A DNA stretch of 11,644 bases from an uncultured Olsenella sp. Lineage in GTDB: Bacteria; Actinomycetota; Coriobacteriia; Coriobacteriales; Atopobiaceae. Positions 6,874 through 11,644 of the stretch are shown here, piece by piece. Position numbers and translations under genes: made by a program. The notes under the pieces were generated by a model, which saw nothing but the letters and a program-made list of their open reading frames with translations, made no database searches and was not told the origin of the DNA. The stretch is taken from assembly GCA_959598545.1 (NCBI GenBank), contig CAUGFC010000056.1:1-11644 (forward strand), read 5' to 3'. Numbering within the stretch: position 1 is the first letter of the stretch; each line of letters starts with the position of its first letter.

Positions 6874-7346
6874 GCGAATGGAGCTGCGGCGGCGTCGAGC
6901 CGCTCCCAGGCGTTCCGCGCGTGCGGATCGTGGACGAGGAGGGGCACGAGCTGTTCGAGGGCTACTACATCCGCCACGAGAACAGGCAGCCAGCAGCGTT
7001 CGGCGGAACCGACTACCTGCATCTGGAGGACGTGGATCACTGCGTGGCCGTTGACGAGTTCGCGGACTGGAACATGCCGCGAAGACTCATCATCAAGAAG
7101 GTGACACCACCGCACCGGATAGAAATCATCGGTCCGGTGCCCGGCGAGGCCTGCGAGCTGGCAGGAGACGGGACGCCCGAGGGCGAGCCGCTGCCGCCAA
7201 TCGTTGACAGGGAGGCGCTGCTGGCGTTGGCAGACAGGTTTGAGGTCATCGGCTCGATCGATGCTGCTAACGAGATATCGATGGCAACGAAGTCGTTTCT
7301 GTGGCTCGCCCACCACATCCGCGAGTGTTGCGGGGCGGTCTCGTGA
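6870..7346 (+). CDS. Two-part protein of unknown function
   Basis: The protein has 158 residues, starting in an ATGA overlap. Residues 1-95 look beta-rich (VPRVRIVDEEG, EGYYIRHEN, RRLIIKKVTPPHRIEIIG). A Gly/Glu/Pro-rich linker (about 96-112) leads to a helical C-terminal unit 'REALLALADRFE ... HHIRECCGAV'. The C-terminal wording resembles short helical units that I recall from Coriobacteriia prophage proteins and the 4441 gene, but I cannot name a family. Third codon positions are more mixed than in the replication genes. Confidence 0.65.
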   Translation: MSEWSCGGVEPLPGVPRVRIVDEEGHELFEGYYIRHENRQPAAFGGTDYLHLEDVDHCVAVDEFADWNMPRRLIIKKVTPPHRIEIIGPVPGEACELAGDGTPEGEPLPPIVDREALLALADRFEVIGSIDAANEISMATKSFLWLAHHIRECCGAVS

Positions 7347-7471
7347 GCCGCCGCGACGCGCCGCGCTGCCTCGGCTGGCATCGCGAGGGCGAGTGCAGGG
7401 GCTGCCTCTGGGAGCGGGAGTGCAGGCTCGCGACGCTCCGGTCAGAGTCGAAGTCCAAGGGAAGGGTTTAG
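7343..7471 (+). CDS. Cys-rich mini-protein
   Basis: This 42-residue frame starts with GTG in a GTGA overlap with the previous gene and ends at TAG 7469-7471. Cys9, Cys18, Cys21 and Cys27 (CLGWHREGECRGCLWEREC) could bind one zinc; the rest is strongly basic. Coupling and the cysteine pattern support it, but the small size leaves doubt. It is the last gene of the accessory run. Confidence 0.5.
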   Translation: MSRRDAPRCLGWHREGECRGCLWERECRLATLRSESKSKGRV

Positions 7472-7479
7472 GGTTAGGG
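7459..7479 (+). promoter_or_regulatory. Telomere-like G-quadruplex motif over the ribosome binding region
   Basis: Four GGG runs on the coding strand (7459-7461, 7464-7466, 7471-7473, 7477-7479) are separated by loops of 2, 4 and 3 bases (AA, TTTA, TTA). This meets the canonical G3/N1-7 quadruplex rule. The last run (AGGG) is also the only plausible Shine-Dalgarno sequence for the ATG at 7487, seven bases further on. Folding of the mRNA could therefore hide the ribosome binding site. This junction is one of the few without translational coupling. Whether it folds in vivo is untested. Confidence 0.5.
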
Positions 7480-7486
7480 TTCGGAC

Positions 7487-7714
7487 ATGAGAAACAAGCA
7501 GATAGACCTGGACAACCACCTCTTCGCGCAGCTGGAGAGGCTCGACGACGAGTCGCTCGAGGGCGAGGCGCTAGAGAGGGAGATCAAGAGGGCCAAGGCG
7601 ATCTCAAACATCGCCGCCCAGATCAACCAGAGCCGCTCGACGCAGCTGCGTGCCGCGCAGTTCATGGACCAGGCGTGCGACGCGCACCCGCAGCTGCCGT
7701 TCGAGGTCAAGTGA
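7487..7714 (+). CDS. Small conserved phage protein of unknown function
   Basis: This is a 75-residue, charged, helical protein (MRNKQIDLDNHLFAQLERLDD..., then 'EIKRAKAISNIAAQI'). I recognise this pattern (D/N-x-H-L-F-x-Q-L-E-R-L and R-A-K-A-I-x-x-x-A-x-Q-I) from small proteins encoded just before HNH or replication genes in phages of Gram-positive bacteria; no function is established. It may be a coiled-coil accessory factor. The stop shares one base with the HNH start (TGATG). Confidence 0.75.
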   Translation: MRNKQIDLDNHLFAQLERLDDESLEGEALEREIKRAKAISNIAAQINQSRSTQLRAAQFMDQACDAHPQLPFEVK

Positions 7715-8619
7715 TGGGGCGCCGCAAGACCGCCGAGGAGGCCGCCTGGCTCGCGGGAAGGTACCCGACCACGCCGAACGCCGAGCTCGCGGACGAGTTC
7801 GAGCGCGAGTTCGGGTGGCGTATCGAGCCGGGAAACATCGCGTGCTGGGCGCACGGCCGTGGCCTGCGAAAGGACTCGGGCAACGTCGAGTGGTCGAGCC
7901 ACCCCGAGTACGACGAGTTCCTGCGGGGGTACGTCCCCGGGCACCAGGAGCGCGAGATAGCCGACGCCTTCGAGCGCGAGTTCGGCATCCGCCTCACCAG
8001 GGCGCAGGTCAAGAACGCCAAGACGAGGCTCGGGGTCGCTTCGGGGACGCACGGAGGCTGCTTCGGGCCCGGGCACGTCCCGGCGAACAGGGGCAGGACG
8101 TGGGACGAGATGGGCGTCCCCGAGGAGTCCCGCGAGCGCATGAGGGCCGGGCAGTTCAGGCCGGGCCAGCTGCCCCGCAACGCGCGTGACCTGCCGGTCG
8201 GCTCCGAGCGGGTCAACAGGGACGGATACGTCGAGGTGAAGGTCGCGGAGCGTCCGAGCGGCGGGGGGCCGGCGCACGACAACTGGCGCCCGAAGGCCCA
8301 TATCGTCTGGGAGACGGCGAACGGGCGCGCGCTGCGGCCCGGCGAGGTCGTGGTCTTCGCCGACGGCGACCGGTCGAACCTCGACCCGGGCAACCTCGTG
8401 GCCATGACGAGGGCCGAGCACAACGTGATCGTGACCCGGGGAATCCCCTACGCCGACCGCGCGACGTGCGAGACGGCGATCAGAATCGCCCGGGTCAAGA
8501 TGGCGGCGTCGCGGGCGTCCATGAGGCCCAGGAGGTGCAGGAAGTGCGGCCGGGAGTTCTCGCCGCGCTACGGCCACCAGAGGACGTGCGACGCGTGCCT
8601 CGGGAGGGAGGGCAAGTGA
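7714..8619 (+). CDS. HNH endonuclease-like protein with duplicated N-terminal motif and C-terminal zinc ribbon
   Basis: The protein has 301 residues. Two related units, 'ELADEFEREFGWRI' (24-37) and 'EIADAFEREFGIRL' (81-94), each followed by a helix, form a tandem HTH-like DNA-binding region. Next come spacer motifs (GHVPANRG, FRPGQLPRN, PVGSERVNRDGYVEVKVAE) typical of phage HNH proteins. The HNH-like core is H196-I-V-W-E ... V-V-F-A-D-G-D-R-S-N (213-222) ... G-N-L (226-228). The C terminus has a ribbon with Cys275/Cys278 and Cys292/Cys295. The central catalytic His of classical HNH ('HxDG') is Phe215 here, a change I recall in related phage proteins, so nuclease activity is not certain. Free-standing members of this family are commonly mobile or used in phage DNA processing. 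Confidence 0.85.
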   Translation: MGRRKTAEEAAWLAGRYPTTPNAELADEFEREFGWRIEPGNIACWAHGRGLRKDSGNVEWSSHPEYDEFLRGYVPGHQEREIADAFEREFGIRLTRAQVKNAKTRLGVASGTHGGCFGPGHVPANRGRTWDEMGVPEESRERMRAGQFRPGQLPRNARDLPVGSERVNRDGYVEVKVAERPSGGGPAHDNWRPKAHIVWETANGRALRPGEVVVFADGDRSNLDPGNLVAMTRAEHNVIVTRGIPYADRATCETAIRIARVKMAASRASMRPRRCRKCGREFSPRYGHQRTCDACLGREGK

Positions 8620-10904
8620 CGGGTGACCACTCGGACCTCGGGCAGGCGCTCGAGTACATAGACCCGGCGACGCTGAGCTACCAGGAGTGGCTGGAGGTCG
8701 GCATGGCGCTCCACGAGAGCGGCCTGTCGTGCGGGCTGTGGGAGACGTGGAGCAGGCGCGACCCGGCCCGGTTCGTCGATGGCGAGTGCGCCCGGAAGTG
8801 GGCGGGCTTCGGCTCGGGCGACGGCCGCGTGACGGGGGCCACCGTGGCCAGGATGGCGCGCGACCGCGGGTGGGTGCCGGAGCGCGAGGGTCCGGGCACG
8901 GCCCTCGCGTGGGACGGCGAGGTGGACGTCTCGGGCATCGTGGACCCGGCGTGGGTCGAGCCCGAGGAGATCCCCGACGGGCCCTCGGACCCCGTCCGCG
9001 AGCTCTCAGCCTACCTATCGGCGCTCTTCGGCGCGGAGGAGGTCGTGGGCTACGTCTGCGAGTCGCTCGAGCGCGACGGCCGACACATCCCGGCCAACAA
9101 GGGGACCTACACCCGCACGTGCGGGGAGCTCCTGCGCGACCTCGAGCGCTACGGGTCGATCGAGAGGGCCCTCGGCGCCTACGACCCGGAGGCGGGCGCG
9201 TGGGTGCGCTTCAACCCGCTCAACGGCCAGGGCGTGCGCAACTCCGACGTGGCCGACTTCCGCTACGCGCTCGTGGAGAGCGACTCGCTGCCGAAGGACC
9301 GGCAGCTCGCGCTCGTGCGGGCGCTCGAGCTGCCGTGCGCGGCGGTCGTGGACTCGGGAGGCAAGTCCGTCCACGCGATCGTGAGGGTGGACGCCCGCGA
9401 CTACGCCGAGTACCGCCAGCGCGTCGACCAGCTCTACGAGGTCTGCCGGAGGAACGGCCTCGAGCCGGACCCGCAGAACAAGAACCCGTCGAGGCTCTCG
9501 CGCATGCCCGGCGCCGTGCGGGGCGGCTCGCAGCAGAGGCTGCTCTCGGGTCCGTGCGGGCGGGCCACGTGGGGCGAGTGGTGGGAGTGGGTGCAGGAGA
9601 CCTCCGACGACCTCCCGGACCCCGACAACCTCGCGTCGGTCTGGGGCGACATGCCCGAGCTCGCGCCGCCGCTCATAGAGGGGGTGCTCCGCCAGGGGCA
9701 CAAGATGATGCTCGCGGGCCCTTCGAAGGCGGGCAAGTCCTTCGCCCTGATCGAGCTGTGCTGCGCGATCGCCGAGGGGCGCGAGTGGCTGGGCCGCAGG
9801 TGCGCCCGGGGTCGCGTGCTCTACGTGAACCTGGAGCTCGACCCGGCGAGCGCGCTCAGGCGCTTCCGCGACGTCTACGACGCCCTGGGCTGGGAGCCCG
9901 AGAGCGTGGCCAACATCGACGTGTGGAACCTGCGCGGAAGGGCGGTCCCCATGGACCGCCTCGCCCCGTCGCTCATCAGGCGCGCCCTCAAGGTCAGGCC
10001 CATCGCCATAGTCATCGACCCGATCTACAAGGTCATCACGGGCGACGAGAACTCGGCCGACCAGATGGCCGCCTTCTGCAACCAGTTCGACAAGGTCGCG
10101 CAGCAGGTCGGGTGCGCCGTGATCTACTGCCACCACCACTCGAAGGGCTTCCAGGGAAACAAGCGCTCGATGGACCGCGCGTCGGGCTCTGGCGTCTTCG
10201 CCCGCGACACGGACGCCCTGCTCGACATGGCGCCGCTGGAGGTCACCGACGCGTGCCGCGAGGAGAGGTCCTCGAGGCTTCGCTGGGCGGCCGCGGAGGC
10301 GTTCCTGTCGCGCGAGCTGCCGGACTGGAGGGACAGGGTCCCCGCGGACGAGCAGGCGAGCGTGGAGGCGCTCCTGACGTGGGCGCAGAGGGGCCTCCCC
10401 AGGGAGCGGGCGGAGGCGCTCTCCGAGGCCGTGAGGGCCGCGTCGAGGGGCTTCTCGTCGTGGACGGCGTTGAGGATCGAGGGCACCCTGCGCGAGTTCC
10501 CCGGCTTCCCGCCGGTCAACGTCTGGTTCAGCTACCCGGTCCACCTGGCCGACGACACCGGCGCGCTCGCGGACCTCTCGCCGGAGGGCGAGCCCGCGAC
10601 CACGACCGAGAGGCGCAGGCGCGGCACGGAGAGAACAAGGAGCCGTGCCAGGGACGGGCAGAGGGAGAAGGTGCGCATGATGCGCGACGCCATCGCGTCG
10701 CTCAGGGAGGACGGCGAGGTCCCCACCCGGGCGGCCGTGCGCGACCGCATCGAGACCCTCGAGGGCGTCACTGTCACCAAGAGCCAGATCGAGAACTGGA
10801 CCAAGGACGCCGCCGAGTGGAGCCCGATCAGGGTCGCCCGCGACGGGTCCAACGCCCTCTACGACACATCAGACTCTGCACTATCCTTTGACGGAGAGGC
10901 CTGA
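8616..10904 (+). CDS. PriCT-2/AEP primase fused to RecA-like helicase
   Basis: The protein has 762 residues and starts with GTG in a GTGA overlap behind GGGAGGGAGGG (8602-8612). Residues 10-85 form a PriCT-2-like domain (SYQEWLEVGMALHESG, WSRRDPARF, GTVARMARDRGW-like). An archaeo-eukaryotic-type primase region follows: 'DFRYALVESDSLP' with E221/D223, 'DSGGKSVHAIV' with H253, and 'NKNPSRLSRMPGAVR'. A RecA-like ATPase comes next, with Walker A GPSKAGKSF (368-376), Walker B ending at D468 (IAIVIDP) and 'CHHHSKG' (505-511). A basic linker leads to a C-terminal winged-helix-like end (about 680-762). It should prime and unwind at the phage origin. The last codons (10865-10900) are unusually AT-rich for the gene. 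The hairpin-rich gap follows directly. Confidence 0.9.
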   Translation: MTGDHSDLGQALEYIDPATLSYQEWLEVGMALHESGLSCGLWETWSRRDPARFVDGECARKWAGFGSGDGRVTGATVARMARDRGWVPEREGPGTALAWDGEVDVSGIVDPAWVEPEEIPDGPSDPVRELSAYLSALFGAEEVVGYVCESLERDGRHIPANKGTYTRTCGELLRDLERYGSIERALGAYDPEAGAWVRFNPLNGQGVRNSDVADFRYALVESDSLPKDRQLALVRALELPCAAVVDSGGKSVHAIVRVDARDYAEYRQRVDQLYEVCRRNGLEPDPQNKNPSRLSRMPGAVRGGSQQRLLSGPCGRATWGEWWEWVQETSDDLPDPDNLASVWGDMPELAPPLIEGVLRQGHKMMLAGPSKAGKSFALIELCCAIAEGREWLGRRCARGRVLYVNLELDPASALRRFRDVYDALGWEPESVANIDVWNLRGRAVPMDRLAPSLIRRALKVRPIAIVIDPIYKVITGDENSADQMAAFCNQFDKVAQQVGCAVIYCHHHSKGFQGNKRSMDRASGSGVFARDTDALLDMAPLEVTDACREERSSRLRWAAAEAFLSRELPDWRDRVPADEQASVEALLTWAQRGLPRERAEALSEAVRAASRGFSSWTALRIEGTLREFPGFPPVNVWFSYPVHLADDTGALADLSPEGEPATTTERRRRGTERTRSRARDGQREKVRMMRDAIASLREDGEVPTRAAVRDRIETLEGVTVTKSQIENWTKDAAEWSPIRVARDGSNALYDTSDSALSFDGEA

Positions 10905-10922
10905 TTTTGAGGGGGCTGGTAC

Positions 10923-10977
10923 GGGCTGGGAATCCCAGCCCTTACGGGGGGCGGTAAGGGCTACTACTCCGTAGTAG
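10923..10977. repeat. Chain of three overlapping inverted repeats
   Basis: Repeat one: GGGCTGGG (10923-10930), AAT, CCCAGCCC (10934-10941). Repeat two: AGCCCTTAC (10937-10945), 8-base loop, GTAAGGGCT (10954-10962). Repeat three: CTACTAC (10961-10967), TCC, GTAGTAG (10971-10977). All stems are perfect. Arm AGCCC (10937-10941) belongs to both one and two, and bases 10961-10962 belong to both two and three, so neighbouring hairpins exclude each other. A further GGGCTGG at 10913-10919 can also pair with 10935-10941. This arrangement resembles an attenuator-style switch, but its function is unproven. Confidence 0.75.
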
Positions 10978-10983
10978 GGTTTA

Positions 10984-11077
10984 CCACCCCACCACCGGGG
11001 GGTGGGCGTAGGCACGGGCGTGCGCAATAACGCGCACACGCCCTCGTGCGCCTGGGCTACGGCCTACCCCCACCCCC
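10984..11077. repeat. Long stem-loop with competing upstream hairpin
   Basis: The left arm 10998-11013 pairs with 11062-11077 at 15 of 16 positions (one C/C mismatch at 11007/11068). Inside, GGGCGTGCGC (11016-11025) pairs with 11032-11043 apart from a two-base CA bulge, closing the loop AATAAC (11026-11031). A smaller hairpin, CCACCCC (10984-10990) with GGGGTGG (10999-11005), uses part of the same left arm and so competes with the long stem. The long-range outer stem is unlikely to be chance and is the strongest structure in the gap. Confidence 0.7.
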
Positions 11078-11130
11078 GCTGTGGTACACGCCCCCTGGTC
11101 CAGAAGATTTCAAGGCACCTAGCGAATCTG

Positions 11131-11139
11131 AGAAAGGAG
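11131..11139 (+). promoter_or_regulatory. Strong ribosome binding site downstream of the hairpin region
   Basis: AGAAAGGAG lies 7 bases before the ATG at 11147. It is a near-ideal Shine-Dalgarno sequence and fixes the start of the following gene, excluding the longer frame that reads through the hairpin region. Confidence 0.8.
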
Positions 11140-11146
11140 TCCTCGG

Positions 11147-11362
11147 ATGAAGAAGCAATTCAGGGTCGCGGCATCGATGCCGGAGCTGCGGCACTCGATC
11201 AAGGGCGAGCCGTTCAGCATCGGGAGAAGCCAGGTCGCCAGGTGGCTCTGCTCGCGCCCGGAGATCATGCAGGCAGTCTTCGACATCTGCCGTGAGAACA
11301 GCTTGATTCGCTACGACCCAGAGAGCGGGACATGGAGCGGGACCGGGGAGGAACTGGCATGA
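11147..11362 (+). CDS. Small conserved phage protein next to RusA
   Basis: The protein has 71 residues. The pattern 'VAASMPELRHSIKGEPFSIGRSQVARWLCSRPEI' followed by 'IRYDPESGTWSG' is one I recognise from short proteins encoded just upstream of RusA-type resolvases in phages of Gram-positive bacteria. The middle part reads like a small helical winged-helix or HTH unit, and the 'YDPESGTW' end like a beta hairpin. No function is established; its constant place next to the resolvase suggests a role in late replication or recombination. The stop overlaps the next start (ATGA). Confidence 0.8.
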   Translation: MKKQFRVAASMPELRHSIKGEPFSIGRSQVARWLCSRPEIMQAVFDICRENSLIRYDPESGTWSGTGEELA

Positions 11363-11644
11363 TCGAGCACAGCGCGTTCCTGGCGATGGAGCCGCCGACC
11401 GTGACGCACAACGACCTGAGGGCGGCGCTGAGGGGCGGTATGCCCACGATCGTCAAGAGCGACCGCCTGAGGGAGGCCGAGGGCGCGATCATGGCCCGAC
11501 TGGTCCCCGCGAGGCCCGCAGAGCCCCTGTCGGGCCCGCTCTCGGTCGAGGTCCGCTGGTGCTTCGCCACGCGCGGCTCCCACGCCCAGGGCGAGCCGCA
11601 CACGGGCAGGCCGGACATGTCCAACATGCTCAAGACCCTGGAGG
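11359..11644 (+). CDS. rusA: RusA-like Holliday junction resolvase, 3' end cut by the window
   Basis: 95 residues are visible before the window ends. The N terminus 'FLAMEPPTVTHNDLR' (7-21), the middle 'GPLSVEVRWCFA' strand (59-70) and 'GRPDMSNMLKTLE' (83-95) match the RusA family order (PPTxT, strand, PDxDN-x-x-K). RusA dimers cut four-way junctions using paired aspartates. Here the first Asp is present (D86) but the position of the second in the D-x-D pair is Ser88. The third catalytic Asp should lie just outside the window. Translation is coupled to the preceding small gene by ATGA. Confidence 0.85.
   Translation, partial: MIEHSAFLAMEPPTVTHNDLRAALRGGMPTIVKSDRLREAEGAIMARLVPARPAEPLSGPLSVEVRWCFATRGSHAQGEPHTGRPDMSNMLKTLE

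Larger units (their letters stand above)
10905..11146. other. Hairpin-rich intergenic region; candidate origin or structured leader RNA
   Basis: This 242-base gap is the only long one in the window, lying between the primase-helicase and a small gene with its own ribosome binding site. No credible gene is seen on either strand. It holds at least six inverted repeats whose arms overlap in a chain (see separate entries), G-runs on the + strand in the first half and C-runs in the second half. The segment 11078-11130 has little structure apart from CTGGTCCAG. No T-tract follows any hairpin, so none is a canonical intrinsic terminator, and no convincing -35/-10 promoter pair is visible. A phage replication origin or a regulatory RNA are both possible. 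Confidence 0.6.

Noticed and set aside
7459..7484. True telomere-type repeat array
   Set aside because: Only three imperfect AGGGTT units are present inside an operon. It is treated as a G-quadruplex-like motif, not a telomere or linear end.
9015..10544. 509-residue open frame on the minus strand
   Set aside because: It is the antisense of the primase-helicase, with low-complexity Arg/Val/Leu composition and no motifs; an artefact of GC-rich third positions.
10888..10893. TTGACG as a -35 promoter box
   Set aside because: No TATAAT-like box occurs 16-18 bases downstream; that interval is G-rich.
10923..10962. Intrinsic transcription terminator after the primase-helicase
   Set aside because: The stems are strong, but neither strand has a T-tract after them. 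The sequence following the first hairpin is TTACGG.
11002..11295. 97-residue frame reading through the hairpin region
   Set aside because: It overlaps the well-supported 11147 gene in another frame, has no ribosome binding site, and its first part is translated stem-loop sequence.
1..11644. CRISPR array, tRNA, rRNA, IS element or att site
   Set aside because: I saw no regularly spaced direct repeats, cloverleaf with a T-loop consensus, transposase, terminal inverted repeats or integrase in the window.

Overview
The window looks like part of a temperate phage or prophage from a very GC-rich Gram-positive host. Third codon positions are almost always G or C, AGG is used freely for arginine, and there are GTG starts and strong GGAGG-type ribosome binding sites. 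This style fits Coriobacteriia (Olsenella/Eggerthella-like), but the host is an inference. Every supported gene is on the + strand. Most junctions are translationally coupled by 1- or 4-base stop/start overlaps (TGATG, GTGA, ATGA), so positions 1-10904 read as one long early operon.

Layout. (1) 1-4444, recombination and replication core: the 3' part of an SbcC/RecF-like coiled-coil ATPase, a Sak4-type RecA-like recombinase (AAA_24), a DUF669-like presumed ssDNA-binding protein, and an SF2 DEAH helicase with a duplicated C-terminal module. (2) 4441-7471, a tightly packed run of ten small accessory genes: two tiny unknowns (one with a helix-turn-helix), a DUF4406 nucleoside-deoxyribosyltransferase-like protein, a zinc ribbon protein, a DUF3850 (ASCH/PUA-like) protein, a 52-residue membrane protein, a Lar-like restriction alleviation protein fused to a second zinc ribbon, a free-standing paralogue of that ribbon, a MazG-like NTP pyrophosphohydrolase with an extra N-terminal segment, and a two-part unknown; a 42-residue Cys-rich peptide closes the run. 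(3) 7487-10904, a small conserved phage protein, an HNH endonuclease-like protein with duplicated N-terminal motifs and a C-terminal zinc ribbon, and a large PriCT-2/AEP primase-helicase. (4) 10905-11146, the only long gap: 242 bases packed with overlapping, mutually exclusive inverted repeats. (5) 11147-end, a conserved small phage protein and the 5' part of a RusA-like Holliday junction resolvase, cut by the window edge.

Taken together, the core would supply strand annealing or exchange (Sak4 plus SSB), unwinding (SF2 helicase), priming and helicase loading (primase-helicase) and junction resolution (RusA). The accessory run is rich in zinc ribbons, nucleotide-metabolism folds and a restriction-alleviation domain, and may be a host-modulation or counter-defence cargo. 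The two least ordinary non-coding signals are the hairpin chain at 10905-11146, which could be a replication origin or a structured leader RNA, and a telomere-like four-run G-quadruplex motif at 7459-7479 that covers the ribosome binding region of the 7487 gene.
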